DNA from: Methylobacterium gossipiicola
GTDB lineage: Bacteria; Pseudomonadota; Alphaproteobacteria; Rhizobiales; Beijerinckiaceae
Direction: 5' to 3'
Length of the DNA: 64,000 bases
Assembly: GCF_900113485.1 (NCBI RefSeq)
Contig: NZ_FOPM01000023.1
Span: forward strand, 1 to 64,000
How positions within the stretch are numbered: position 1 is the first letter of the stretch; each line of letters opens with the position of its first letter. Position numbers and translations under genes: made by a program. The notes beneath the pieces are model-generated. The model saw only the letters and a program-made list of their open reading frames with translations. It did not search any database and was not told the origin of the DNA. This document shows positions 49,441 through 58,055 of this stretch, in pieces.

Positions 49441-51338
49441 CGGGGCGCTCCCGTCTTGGCCGCGAGCGCCTCGTCGTACCACCACGTGGTCGGGAAGCCC
49501 GAGCTGCCGTAGGTCGGCAACACCTTGGGATGGGCGAACCGATTCCACCGGATGGTCCGCGAGACGTTGGAAGCCCATTGCGGCACCACGAAATCGTGGG
49601 CGAGGAGCACCCGGTCCAGGGCATGGGTGGCGGCCAGGACCGTGGGCCGGTCCTTGGCGAAGATCACCCGGTCGATGAGGGCGTCGATGCCCGCATCCTT
49701 GATGCCGATGAGGTTGCGCGAGCCTTCCTTGCCGGCGGCGGCCGAGCCCCAATATTCGCGCTGCTCATTGCCGGGCGAGAGGGATTCGGGCCAGGACGCC
49801 GTGGTGACGTCGAAGTCGAAGGCGCGGATCCGGTTCTGGTACTGCGCCTGATCGATGACCCGCAGGCTGCTCTGGATGCCGATGAGCTTGAGCTGGGCGG
49901 CGTAGGGCAGGATCACCCGCTCGAACACGTTCTGGAATTCGAGGAACTCGACGGTCAGCGGCTCGCCGGTCTTGGCGTTGACCATCTGGCCGCCGCGCAA
50001 TTCGTAACCCGCTTCCTTGAAGAGCCGCACGGCCTCGCGCAGGTTGGCGCGCACGGCGTCGGGCGTGCCGGAGACGGGGTTGGTGTAGGGCGTCGTGAAC
50101 ACGGAGGCCGGGACCTTGTCGCGCACGCTCTCCAGAATCGCCAATTCCTCGCCCTGGGGCAGGCCGGAGGAGGCCAGTTCCGAGCCGTAGAAATACGAGT
50201 CGATGCGCTTGTAGAGGCCGTAGAACAGCGCGCGGTTCATCTCCTCGAAATTCATCGCGAGGTTGAAGGCCCGGCGCACGCGCGGATCGGCGAACTTCGC
50301 TCGGCGGGTGTTGAAGGCGAAGGCCTGCATGTTGCCGTTGCCGCGATCGGGGAACTCCTCCTTGACGAGGCGGCCCTCCTTCACGGCAGGAAAATCGTCG
50401 TAGGCGGTGGCCCAGTTGCGGGCGATGTTCTCGGCGCGGAAGTCGTAGAGATCGCCCTTCAGGGCTTCGATCTGCACGGTGGCGTCGCGGAAATACTCGA
50501 ACCGCATCGTGCCAAAATTATAGCGACCGACGTTGACCGGTAGATCCTTGCCCCAGTAATCGGCCACGCGCTCGTAGGTGGCGCTGCGGCCAGGCTCGAA
50601 CTTGGCGAGCCGATAGGGGCCGGAACCGAGGGGGATTTCCAGGGTGGTCTGCGTCACGTCGCGGGGGCGGCCCTGCGCATCCTGACCCGTCCACCAATGT
50701 TTCGGCAGCACGCGCAATTGCCCGATCACCTGGGGCAATTCGCGGTTGCCGGCTTCCGCGAAGGTGAAGGTCACCTCGCGCGGCCCCGTCACCTCGGCCT
50801 TGGTCACGGTGTGATAGTAGGCGGCGAGCGACGGGCTGTTCTCCTTCTGCACGGTGAAGGACCACACCACGTCCTCGGGCGTGATCGGCTGGCCGTCATG
50901 CCAGCGCGCCCCCTCGCGCAGGCGGTAGGTGACGGCGGAGAGGTCGTCCGCGAGGCGCAGCCCCTCGGCGATGAGGCCGTAGGAGGAGAACGGCTCGTCG
51001 GCCGACTCGGTCATCAGGGTATCGTAGATCTGCGCGATACCGTTCTCGAGGTCGCCCTTGCGGCCCGCCACGACGATGTTGAAGTTGTCGAAGCCCCCCT
51101 GTGCCCCGAGGCGCACGAGGCCGCCCTTGGGTGCGGCCGGGTCGGCATAATCGAAATGCTTGAAATCCGCGCCGTATTTCGGCTCGCCCATGAGGGTGAC
51201 GGCATGGCGCCAAACGCCGGATGGGACTTTTTCGGGAGCGGTCTGGCTTGCCGGATCGGGCGCGGCCTGGGCTGCGGGCGTCAGGGCTCCGAAGGCCAGG
51301 GAAGCGGCCAGGAGGCGTCCGATCAGGGCGTGTCGCAT
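49437..51338 (-). CDS. Peptide ABC transporter substrate-binding protein, YejA-like (first copy)
   Basis: A 633-residue periplasmic binding protein; ATG giving MRHALIGRLLAASLAFGALT, a Sec signal peptide ending AAQA. Key segments: GEPKYGADFKHFDYADPAAP, GARWHDGQPITPEDVVWSFT, PLGSGPYRLAKFEPGRSATY, ERVADYWGKDLPVNVGRYNF, FEYFRDATVQIEALKGDLYD, AFNLAMNFEEMNRALFYGLY and WPESLSPGNEQREYWGSA. It is the YejA-type family of long peptide-binding proteins. It shares these motifs with the next gene, pointing to duplication and divergence. It opens the operon, which then runs into the second copy, yejB and a GNAT gene. Confidence 0.93.
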   Translation of the reverse strand: MRHALIGRLLAASLAFGALTPAAQAAPDPASQTAPEKVPSGVWRHAVTLMGEPKYGADFKHFDYADPAAPKGGLVRLGAQGGFDNFNIVVAGRKGDLENGIAQIYDTLMTESADEPFSSYGLIAEGLRLADDLSAVTYRLREGARWHDGQPITPEDVVWSFTVQKENSPSLAAYYHTVTKAEVTGPREVTFTFAEAGNRELPQVIGQLRVLPKHWWTGQDAQGRPRDVTQTTLEIPLGSGPYRLAKFEPGRSATYERVADYWGKDLPVNVGRYNFGTMRFEYFRDATVQIEALKGDLYDFRAENIARNWATAYDDFPAVKEGRLVKEEFPDRGNGNMQAFAFNTRRAKFADPRVRRAFNLAMNFEEMNRALFYGLYKRIDSYFYGSELASSGLPQGEELAILESVRDKVPASVFTTPYTNPVSGTPDAVRANLREAVRLFKEAGYELRGGQMVNAKTGEPLTVEFLEFQNVFERVILPYAAQLKLIGIQSSLRVIDQAQYQNRIRAFDFDVTTASWPESLSPGNEQREYWGSAAAGKEGSRNLIGIKDAGIDALIDRVIFAKDRPTVLAATHALDRVLLAHDFVVPQWASNVSRTIRWNRFAHPKVLPTYGSSGFPTTWWYDEALAAKTGAPR

Positions 51339-51491
51339 CACGATGGGGCGATCTTTCCGTTTGGTCCAGGGCCTCCCGCGTGCCGTCCGCGCGACGACAG
51401 CAGGGGGCTGTTCTAGGACGGACGGAGGGGCGGCGCCAAGGGCGCGCATCCGCGCAACGGCAAGAGTACGCACCAGCGCGCGCAGAACGAA

Positions 51492-51517
51492 GAAGGCCGG
51501 GCTTGGGCCCGGCCTTC
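51492..51517 (-). terminator. Rho-independent terminator of the cytochrome c gene
   Basis: GAAGGCCGGGC / GCCCGGCCTTC form an 11-bp stem with a 4-base loop, 24 bases after the cytochrome c stop. On the minus strand it is followed by the T-rich TTCGTTCT. Confidence 0.75.
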
Positions 51518-51541
51518 CGTCTCATCGAGACCTGTCGCTTC

Positions 51542-52207
51542 CTACTCGCCCTGCTTCGGAGCCGGAGGCGTCGGCGGGGTGCCCGCCGGCTTTACCGCAT
51601 CTGCGGGTTTCGCCTCGGCCGGCTTCGCATCCGCAGGCTTGACGTCCGCAGGCTTGGCCTCGGCCTTCTTCTCCGCCGCCGGCAGGGGCGCGGGGCTGTC
51701 CGACAGGGTGCGCAGGTAGGCGATGACGTCGGCGCGCTCCGTGGGCGAGGCGATGCCGGCGAAGGCCATCTTGGTGCCGGCGACGTAGCCCTTCGGATTG
51801 GTCAGGAAGTGGTCGAGTTCGTCGTAGGTCCAGGTGCCGCCCTTCTCCTTGAGGGCGGCGGAATATTCGAACCCGCTCTCATGCGCCTTCTGCCGGTCGA
51901 CGACGCCCCAGAGGTGCGGGCCGACCTTGTTCGGACCGCCCTTGTCGAAGCTGTGGCACGAGGCGCACTTCTTGGCGGCCGATTGGCCCTTGTCGGCGCT
52001 GGCGCTGGCGAGCCGGATCGGAAGGGGCTCGGCCTTCACCTCGGGGGCGGCGCCGGCGGCCTTGGCCTGCGGCTCGGGCAGGGCGTAGCCGGCGGCCCCG
52101 GCGGGCTTCGGGTGATAGATCAACTCGGCGACGAACCCGGACCCCACGGCGAACAGGAGTGCGCCGAGCGCAGCACCCGCGACCTTGTTCAGCTCGAAAG
52201 AGTCCAT
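51542..52207 (-). CDS. Membrane-anchored c-type cytochrome (CycM-like)
   Basis: ATG with GGAG nine bases upstream; 221 residues. One N-terminal helix (VAGAALGALLFAVGSGFVAE) anchors it in the inner membrane, facing the periplasm. A linker leads to a class I cytochrome c domain with haem-binding CASCH, KVGPHLWGVVDR, and axial methionine in VAGTKMAFAGI, ending ADVIAYLRTL. The C-terminus is a low-complexity tail of KPAD/KPAE repeats and prolines (about residues 178-221). Such CycM/cyt c552-type proteins carry electrons between the bc1 complex and cytochrome aa3 oxidase in Rhizobiales. Transcribed away from kdsB. Confidence 0.94.
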   Translation of the reverse strand: MDSFELNKVAGAALGALLFAVGSGFVAELIYHPKPAGAAGYALPEPQAKAAGAAPEVKAEPLPIRLASASADKGQSAAKKCASCHSFDKGGPNKVGPHLWGVVDRQKAHESGFEYSAALKEKGGTWTYDELDHFLTNPKGYVAGTKMAFAGIASPTERADVIAYLRTLSDSPAPLPAAEKKAEAKPADVKPADAKPAEAKPADAVKPAGTPPTPPAPKQGE

Positions 52208-52502
52208 TCTCGACAACTCCGGTGCGTCCGTTCGGGCGCGCTAGGACGGGTCCGGACGCGGGGCGCATCGGACTTTGGAAACGGTCGAGAGTGCTTAGCC
52301 GCTGCGGCCCGATCTTGACAATGGCGCGGGGGGACGCCGCGTAGTCGCAGAGGCCGATCCGTAACTCGTCCGCTCCGAACCGCCCCGTCGGCCCCGCCAT
52401 GACAAGGCGCGCCACCGCTGCTAAGCGCAGGCACGAGATTTCCTCGACCGCCGAAGGCTCCCCGGAGCCCGGGGCGGCCGGCCCGCCGGAGCGTGTCGAG
52501 AC
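52208..52502. other. Divergent promoter region between cytochrome c and kdsB
   Basis: Nearly 300 bp with no gene on either strand. It must hold promoters for both directions. I see no convincing operator or hairpin. Confidence 0.4.
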
Positions 52503-53246
52503 ATGTCCGATCCCCTCATCCTCATCCCCGCGCGCCTCGCCGCGACCCGCCTGCCGGGCAAGCCGCTCCTCGACCTCGACGGCGCGCCGATGATCGTCCA
52601 CGTCTGGCGCCGGGCCGTCGAGGCCGGGATCGGTCCCGTGGTGGTGGCCACCGACGCCCCCGCCATCCGGGACGTCATCGAGGCGCAGGGCGGCATCGCC
52701 GTGATGACGCGGGCCGACCACCCGTCCGGCTCCGACCGCCTCGCCGAAGCCCTGGAGATCGTCGATCCGCAGGGCAACCACGACGTCGTCGTCAACGTGC
52801 AGGGCGACCTGCCGACCATCGATCCGGCCATCATCGGCGCCGCGATCCTGCCGCTCACCGACAAGGCCGTGGACATCGCCACCCTGTGCGCGGTCATCAC
52901 CCACGAGGCGGAGCGCGACGACCCGAACGTCGTCAAGCTCGTGGGCCATCCCTTGAGTCCGCACCGCCTGCGGGCCCTCTACTTCACCCGCGCCCGGGCG
53001 CCATGGGGGGAGGGGCCGCATTACCACCATATCGGCCTCTACGCGTATCGCCGCCGGGCGCTCGCCAAATTCATGGCCCTGCCGCCCGGCACCCTGGAGA
53101 CCCGCGAAAAGCTCGAACAGCTGCGGGCCCTCGAAGCCGGGATGCGCATCGACGCCATCATCGTCGACGACCTGCCGCTCGGCGTCGACACCCCGGCCGA
53201 CCTCGAACGCGCCCGGGCCGTCGTCTCCGCCCGGCGCCTGAACTGA
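52503..53246 (+). CDS. kdsB: 3-deoxy-manno-octulosonate cytidylyltransferase
   Basis: KdsB couples CTP to Kdo, forming CMP-Kdo for lipopolysaccharide inner core. The 247 residues show [52 protein letters not shown], the [13 protein letters not shown] substrate/metal site, and the late [20 protein letters not shown] with TPADLERAR at the end. Length and order are normal. It is 22 bp upstream of pheA on the same strand, a pairing conserved in Rhizobiales. Confidence 0.97.
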   Translation: MSDPLILIPARLAATRLPGKPLLDLDGAPMIVHVWRRAVEAGIGPVVVATDAPAIRDVIEAQGGIAVMTRADHPSGSDRLAEALEIVDPQGNHDVVVNVQGDLPTIDPAIIGAAILPLTDKAVDIATLCAVITHEAERDDPNVVKLVGHPLSPHRLRALYFTRARAPWGEGPHYHHIGLYAYRRRALAKFMALPPGTLETREKLEQLRALEAGMRIDAIIVDDLPLGVDTPADLERARAVVSARRLN

Positions 53247-53268
53247 TCCTCGACACCCGGACCCTTCG

Positions 53269-54126
53269 ATGCCCCACCGCACCATTTCCTACCAGGGCGA
53301 GCCCGGCGCCAACTCGCACATCCTCTGCGCCCAGGCCTATCCGGACTGGACGCCGCTGCCCTGCGCGACCTTCGAAGACGCCTTCGCGGCGGTGAACGAG
53401 GGCCGGGCCGCCCGGGCGATGATCCCCATCGAGAACTCCATCGCCGGCCGCGTCGCCGACATCCATCACCTCATCCCGACGGCGCGCCTACACATCGTCG
53501 CCGAACACTTCCTGCCGATCCATTTCCAACTGATGGTGCTGCCGGGGACGAAGGCGGAGGCGCTCAAGACCGTGCACAGCCACGTCCATGCGCTGGGGCA
53601 GTGCCGCAAGATCATCCGGCGCCTGGGGCTCCGCGCCGTGGTGGCGGGCGACACGGCGGGCGCCGCCCGCGAGGTGGCGCAGGCCGGCGACCCGACCCGC
53701 GGCGCCCTGGCCCCGGCGCTCGCGGCGGAGGTCTATGGCCTGGAGATCGTGGCTCGGAACGTCGAGGACGAGAGCCACAACACCACGCGCTTCGTCGTCT
53801 TCGCCCCCGAACCCGAGGTGCCGGAGCCGAACGCCGCGCCTTCCGTCACGAGCTTCGTCTTCCGGGTGCGCAACATCCCGGCGGCCCTCTACAAGGCGCT
53901 CGGCGGGTTCGCCACCAACGGCGTCAACATGTCGAAGCTCGAGAGCTACATGGTCGAGGGCCAGTTCTCCGCGACCCAGTTCTACGCCGAGGTCGACGGC
54001 CACCCCGAGGAGCCGGGCCTCGCCCGGGCGCTGGAGGAACTTGGCTACTTTTCGCGGGAAGTGCGGATCATCGGCACTTATCCGGCCGATCCCTATCGCG
54101 AGGTCAGCCGGCTCGCGGCGGAGTAG
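53269..54126 (+). CDS. pheA: Prephenate dehydratase
   Basis: A monofunctional 285-residue PheA that converts prephenate to phenylpyruvate. The catalytic domain has ISYQGEPGANSHILCAQAYP, GRAARAMIPIENSIAGRVAD, LHIVAEHFLPIHFQLMVLPG and the diagnostic TTRF motif in ESHNTTRFVVFAPEP. A C-terminal ACT domain (TSFVFRVRNIPAALYKALGG, ATNGVNMSKLESYMV) gives feedback inhibition by phenylalanine. No chorismate mutase domain is fused. Closely follows kdsB. Confidence 0.97.
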   Translation: MPHRTISYQGEPGANSHILCAQAYPDWTPLPCATFEDAFAAVNEGRAARAMIPIENSIAGRVADIHHLIPTARLHIVAEHFLPIHFQLMVLPGTKAEALKTVHSHVHALGQCRKIIRRLGLRAVVAGDTAGAAREVAQAGDPTRGALAPALAAEVYGLEIVARNVEDESHNTTRFVVFAPEPEVPEPNAAPSVTSFVFRVRNIPAALYKALGGFATNGVNMSKLESYMVEGQFSATQFYAEVDGHPEEPGLARALEELGYFSREVRIIGTYPADPYREVSRLAAE

Positions 54127-54138
54127 GGGCGCCGCGCC

Positions 54139-54858
54139 TCAGCCGCCCTGGCTCGTCATGGCGAGGCCGGCGGTCCGACAGATGTCCTTGGCGGGTTCGT
54201 TGAGGATGGTCTGGGCCGCCGGCACGTCACGCTCGGCCATGCGGCTCTGGATCGGGGAGGGGGTGGCCGCCGGGGCGTACGCCATGGCGGTGGTGGGCTG
54301 GCTCGGCATCATGAGCTCGTGGGAACCGGGCTTGCGCTTCTCGTAGAAGACGTTGCCGCCCGCCGCCGCCACGTAGTGCATGTTGTTGTAGGGGAAGCGC
54401 AGGCCGGCCGTGTGGAAGTGCATGGCCCGGCCGACCTTCGGGTGGCGCTGCCCGTCGAGGATCGCGTCGGCGACCTCGGCCACCTTCGGCAGATCCCGGG
54501 CCGCCATGGCCCTGGTCAGCACCCCGGGGGCGAATTGCCGGGGCTGGCCGACCACGGAGCAGATGCTGCTGCCGGGCGGGGCCGCCTGCACCCGGTTCAT
54601 CACCACGGTGCCCACGGCCAGCAACCCGTCGCGGTCGCTGCGGTTCGATTCGAAGTACATGGCGCGGCCGAGGCAGTCGCGCTCCTCGTCGGTGACGGCG
54701 ATGGGGCGGGCGGCCAGGGAGCCGGTGGTCTGGACGGCGGAGGTGGAGGATTGGCAGGCGCCGAGGACCGGAAGCGTCAGGATCAAGCCGAAGGCCGACC
54801 CCGCCGTCTTCGTCCAGGATTTCTGCGCCCCCCGTTTCCGCGCCCAGGATCCCCGCAT
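54139..54858 (-). CDS. Cell wall hydrolase, SleB/hydrolase-2 type, putative lipoprotein
   Basis: ATG at 54858 with GGAG nine bases upstream; a GTG at 54873 adds five residues. The 239-residue product has a basic N-terminus, hydrophobic segment and lipobox LGAC (PVLGACQSS), so it is probably an outer- or inner-membrane lipoprotein. The hydrolase core is RDCLGRAMYFESNRSDRDGL, with the catalytic-type Glu in YFES, then LAVGTVVMNRVQ and RQFAPGVLTRAM. SleB-family enzymes cleave peptidoglycan glycan strands. It is convergent with pheA, 12 bp from its stop. Confidence 0.9.
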   Translation of the reverse strand: MRGSWARKRGAQKSWTKTAGSAFGLILTLPVLGACQSSTSAVQTTGSLAARPIAVTDEERDCLGRAMYFESNRSDRDGLLAVGTVVMNRVQAAPPGSSICSVVGQPRQFAPGVLTRAMAARDLPKVAEVADAILDGQRHPKVGRAMHFHTAGLRFPYNNMHYVAAAGGNVFYEKRKPGSHELMMPSQPTTAMAYAPAATPSPIQSRMAERDVPAAQTILNEPAKDICRTAGLAMTSQGG

Positions 54859-54977
54859 GCCGTCTCGCTCCACGTGATGGGTGTCGCCCGGACGTTGGCC
54901 CGAGCCGATCGGTCACGGCCACGCTTGGCCGCAATGATGGTCATTTTCGGGCAGGACCCGGTTCAACAAGGCCCGGT

Positions 54978-55433
54978 TCAGGCGGCCTTCGCCGGGCCGA
55001 CCAGGACGGCGGGGGGCAGCGCCTCCGCCGCCGGGGTCGCCGGGGTGAATTCGAGGACGCGCAGGGCCGGGGCGGCGGGCTCGGCCGGAACCGGCACGAC
55101 GGAAACCGCCTCGACGACGGGGGCCGGCTCGGGCGCGGCTTCCGCGACCGGCGCGGGGCGCGACTGCTCGAACAGGGCGGCGCCCGCCTTCGGCCCGGCG
55201 GCCTTCACGAGGGTCGCCTCGCCGCAGGTGCCGGCCATGCGCAGGCCGAGGTCGAGGAGACGCTCGCGCTCGACGCAATACGCCGCGACCCGGGCGCGGG
55301 CATATTCGGTCATGCCGGCGATGAGGGCGTCGAGCTCGGCCCCCTGCGCACGGTAGAGCGTGGTGATGAGCTCGACGGGGATCGGGTACTTCGCCAGGGT
55401 CGGCGTGGTGGGCCGGAGGGGAGAGGATGCCAT
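54978..55433 (-). CDS. Hypothetical protein, helical N-terminus and Ala/Pro-rich C-terminus
   Basis: A 151-residue frame from ATG 55433 (a GTG at 55448 adds five). Residues about 15-80 are predicted helical and charged (ELITTLYRAQGAELDALIAG, MTEYARARVAAYCVERERLL, DLGLRMAGTCGEATLVKAAG), recalling phasin-type helical bundles but not convincingly. The rest is Pro/Ala/Val-rich low complexity. No signal peptide. Codon use fits a real gene. A phasin-like role would be a guess. Confidence 0.6.
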   Translation of the reverse strand: MASSPLRPTTPTLAKYPIPVELITTLYRAQGAELDALIAGMTEYARARVAAYCVERERLLDLGLRMAGTCGEATLVKAAGPKAGAALFEQSRPAPVAEAAPEPAPVVEAVSVVPVPAEPAAPALRVLEFTPATPAAEALPPAVLVGPAKAA

Positions 55434-55509
55434 CGCGGGTCCAGTCACTGTGCGGAAGCATCAGTTCGACCCGGTTTGGTTAACAAACCCTTACCGGCCC
55501 TCGGTTCGG

Positions 55510-56235
55510 CTATTCCCGCTTGATCACCCGGTCGACGACGAGATCCGACCAGAAGCCGGGCCGGAAGTCGCGCTTGAGCGCCTCCGGATCGTAGACGGTC
55601 TCGACCCAGGTGAGGAAATCGAGGCCGCGCGCCTCGCCTTCGCGCAGGTAGCGTTCGAAGAACGCATCGAGGATGCCGGTCTTGGCGAAGCGGAAATGGC
55701 CGTAGCGGGCCGAGAGCTGGCCCATGGCCTCGGAGACGGGCCGGCCTTCGTGCAGGACGAGGTAGAGCACCGCCCCCATGCCGGCCCGGTCGGCGCCGGA
55801 CTTGCAGTGCATCATCGCCGGGTATTCGACGCTGGCGAAGAAATCCTTGGCGGCCAGGATCGTCTCGCGGGACGGGGCCTCGCGCGAGCGCAGGACGAAC
55901 TCCACCAGGGTGAGCCCCTCCCGCGCGCAGGCTTCGCGCTGGAGCGGCCAGGAGCCGTGCTCGCGCCCGCCCCGCAGGGAGATGACGGTGCGCACCCCCT
56001 GTCGCTTGAACCACGCGAGTTGGTGCGGCGTCGGCTGGGCCGAGCGCCACAGCTTGCCCTGGCCCACCCGGTGGCGGTTGAGATAGGCGAGGCGGAACAC
56101 GCCGTGATCGACGAGCAGCATGTTCGCCCAGGCCTTCGCCCGCGAGACCGGGCCGGCGATGGGCCGCTCGAACCGGGCGATGCGGGCCATGCGGCGCGCA
56201 TAGCGGGTCTCGGGCTTCAGGAAGCGTTTGAACAC
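55510..56235 (-). CDS. Tyrosine/dual-specificity phosphatase-like protein
   Basis: A GTG start giving FKRFLKPETRYARRMARIAR was chosen because the extension upstream is low-complexity without similarity; 241 residues. The cysteine phosphatase signature C-x5-R is in MMHCKSGADRAGMGAVLYLV, preceded by RTVISLRGGREHGSW and followed by a helical C-terminus (FFERYLREGEARGLDFLTWV). It resembles the alphaproteobacterial group of dual-specificity-type phosphatases that include inositol phosphatases. Substrate unknown. The start codon is uncertain, with no clear ribosome site. Confidence 0.85.
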   Translation of the reverse strand: MFKRFLKPETRYARRMARIARFERPIAGPVSRAKAWANMLLVDHGVFRLAYLNRHRVGQGKLWRSAQPTPHQLAWFKRQGVRTVISLRGGREHGSWPLQREACAREGLTLVEFVLRSREAPSRETILAAKDFFASVEYPAMMHCKSGADRAGMGAVLYLVLHEGRPVSEAMGQLSARYGHFRFAKTGILDAFFERYLREGEARGLDFLTWVETVYDPEALKRDFRPGFWSDLVVDRVIKRE

Positions 56236-56416
56236 GGGGCGGGCGGTCGCGGCTCTGCGGGGGAGCCCGGCATCTATCAGGCGCGCCCCGGCCGGGCAAA
56301 CCGCCACGGCATCGACCTTGCCTCGTCTCGCCCTGCCCAATCCCGTCTCAACTTGGCCGGGATCGTCAGCTTCGATGCGGTGTCCGGGGGCAGGACGGCA
56401 CGCGCGGGGACCCGCC

Positions 56417-56923
56417 ATGAGCACGAGCACCACCAGTATCCGCCGCGCCCGCCCCCTGGATGCCGACCGCCTGTCGGAGGTGTTCGACGAAACTTGGCGC
56501 GAGGCTTATCGCGGTCTCATTCCGGGCGTGTCCCTGGAGCGGATGATCGCCCGGCGCGGCGCGCCGTGGTGGCTCGGGGCGGCCCAGCGCCGCCGCCCCC
56601 TGGTGGTGGTGGAGACGGGGGAGGGCGTCGTGGGCTACGCCGTCTACGGGCCGGCCCGGGGGCCCGCCCTCGGCACGGCGGCGGAGATCGACGAACTCTA
56701 CATCCTGCCCACTCACCAGGGTCTCGGCCTCGGGCGCCGTCTGTTCCGCGCCGTGCGCAACGACCTGCACGACCAGGGCCTGCACACCCTCGGGGTCTGG
56801 GCGCTGGCCGGCAACGACCGGGCGGAGGCGTTCTATCTCGGCCTCGGCGCCACGGTGGCGGGACAGGCGCGCGACAGCATCGCGGGCGCCGTGCTCCCCA
56901 AGATCGGCTACCGCTTCGACTGA
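56417..56923 (+). CDS. GNAT family N-acetyltransferase
   Basis: A 168-residue acetyltransferase with SIRRARPLDADRLSEVFDET, WREAYRGLIPGVSLERM, then motif A AEIDELYILPTHQGLGLGRR and the motif B/C region LGVWALAGNDRAEAFYLGLG. The start ATG yields [10 protein letters not shown]. The first part overlaps nothing on the same strand, and the divergent phosphatase gene starts about 180 bp to the left. Close in style to ribosomal-protein or small-molecule GNATs; substrate unknown. Confidence 0.9.
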   Translation: MSTSTTSIRRARPLDADRLSEVFDETWREAYRGLIPGVSLERMIARRGAPWWLGAAQRRRPLVVVETGEGVVGYAVYGPARGPALGTAAEIDELYILPTHQGLGLGRRLFRAVRNDLHDQGLHTLGVWALAGNDRAEAFYLGLGATVAGQARDSIAGAVLPKIGYRFD

Positions 56924-56989
56924 CGGTCGCCTCGCCAAAGCGGCGGGGCGTGCCCATCTCCTGCAGGTGAGGCAGCCGGAGGAGAGCCG

Positions 56990-57313
56990 ATGACCATCGA
57001 GGCGCAGCAAACCGTCACGGCGAGAGACTGGGACGACCGCGTCGCCCGCCTCACGCGCAAGATGCCGGACAGCCTCGCCCGCGCCCTCGACTGGCTGCGC
57101 GAGCCGTCGCGGCGGGTGGTGCGGATCGTGGCGGCGATCCTGTTCATCCTCGGCGGCATCTTCTCGATCCTGCCGGTGCTCGGCCTGTGGATGCTGCCCG
57201 TCGGACTCGCGCTCCTCAGCGAGGATATTCCCGGCCTCAAGGTGCCCCTGGAACGCAGCGCCCGCTGGATCGTGGCGACCTGGGAGCGGGTGAAGGCGCG
57301 GTTCCGGCGGTGA
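56990..57313 (+). CDS. Small membrane protein of unknown function
   Basis: A 107-residue protein with a hydrophilic N-terminus, one long or two short membrane helices (VVRIVAAILFILGGIFSILP and VLGLWMLPVGLALLSEDIPG), and a basic C-terminus (RWIVATWERVKARFRR). The central GGIFSILPVLGLWMLPVGL pattern recurs in many alphaproteobacterial small proteins of unknown function. ATG is preceded by GGAGGAGAG, a very strong ribosome site. It lies 66 bp after the GNAT gene and 124 bp before ppa. Confidence 0.75.
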   Translation: MTIEAQQTVTARDWDDRVARLTRKMPDSLARALDWLREPSRRVVRIVAAILFILGGIFSILPVLGLWMLPVGLALLSEDIPGLKVPLERSARWIVATWERVKARFRR

Positions 57314-57437
57314 AGGGCCGATGATAATCCCCGCCAAACGTAGCCGTATGGCCAAACCGCCGATTTCCTTGGTGGACCAACGGCCCTAAGAGACGGCGGG
57401 AGAGGCCCCTGAGCCCGGAACGCGGGAGAAACAGCCC

Positions 57438-57974
57438 ATGATCATCGACAATGTCTCGATCGGCAAGAATGCCCCCGACGACGTGAACGTCATCATCGAG
57501 GTTCCCATCGGCGGCGACCCGATCAAGTACGAGATGGACAAGGAATCCGGCGCCCTCGTGGTCGATCGGTTTCTCTACACGGCGATGCATTACCCGGGCA
57601 ATTACGGCTTCATCCCGCACACCCTCTCGGGGGATGGCGACCCGTGCGACGTGCTCGTCGCCAACACCCGCGCCATCGCGCCGGGCGCCGTCATGAGCGT
57701 GCGCCCCGTCGGCGTGCTGGTGATGGAGGACAATGCCGGCGAGGACGAGAAGATCATCGCCGTCCCGTCGCGCCACCTCACCATGCGGTACGACCGGGTC
57801 GAGAACTACACCGATCTGCCCGACATCACGATCCACCAGATCCAGCACTTCTTCGAGCACTACAAGGATCTCGAGCCCGGCAAGTGGGTGAAGATCGTGC
57901 GCTGGGGCGACAAGGCCGAAGCCCACCGCCTCATTCAAGAGGGCATCGACCGCGCCAAGGCGCGCAAGGCCTGA
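57438..57974 (+). CDS. ppa: Inorganic pyrophosphatase
   Basis: A 178-residue family I soluble pyrophosphatase that removes PPi released by biosynthesis. The signature DGDPCDVLV with its metal-binding aspartates is present, along with [60 protein letters not shown] and [14 protein letters not shown]. Length is as in E. coli (about 176). It stands alone and is followed immediately by a dispersed repeat. Confidence 0.97.
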   Translation: MIIDNVSIGKNAPDDVNVIIEVPIGGDPIKYEMDKESGALVVDRFLYTAMHYPGNYGFIPHTLSGDGDPCDVLVANTRAIAPGAVMSVRPVGVLVMEDNAGEDEKIIAVPSRHLTMRYDRVENYTDLPDITIHQIQHFFEHYKDLEPGKWVKIVRWGDKAEAHRLIQEGIDRAKARKA

Positions 57975-57977
57975 ATC

Positions 57978-58022
57978 CGGGTCTCGAAGGGCGAGCCCTT
58001 CGCGGGTCCAGGGCAGAGCCCT
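57978..58022 (+). repeat. Dispersed intergenic repeat, copy 3
   Basis: Starts GGGTCTCGAAGGGCGAGCCC and ends with the CCAGGGCAGAGCCCTG pattern. It is nearly the exact inverse of 6903-6946 and a less diverged relative of 15775-15819. It begins three bases after the ppa stop and ends about 33 bases before the convergent monooxygenase stop. Confidence 0.75.
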
Positions 58023-58055
58023 GGAGGCCCCGCCTGAGACCGAGGCGCGGGCGGC

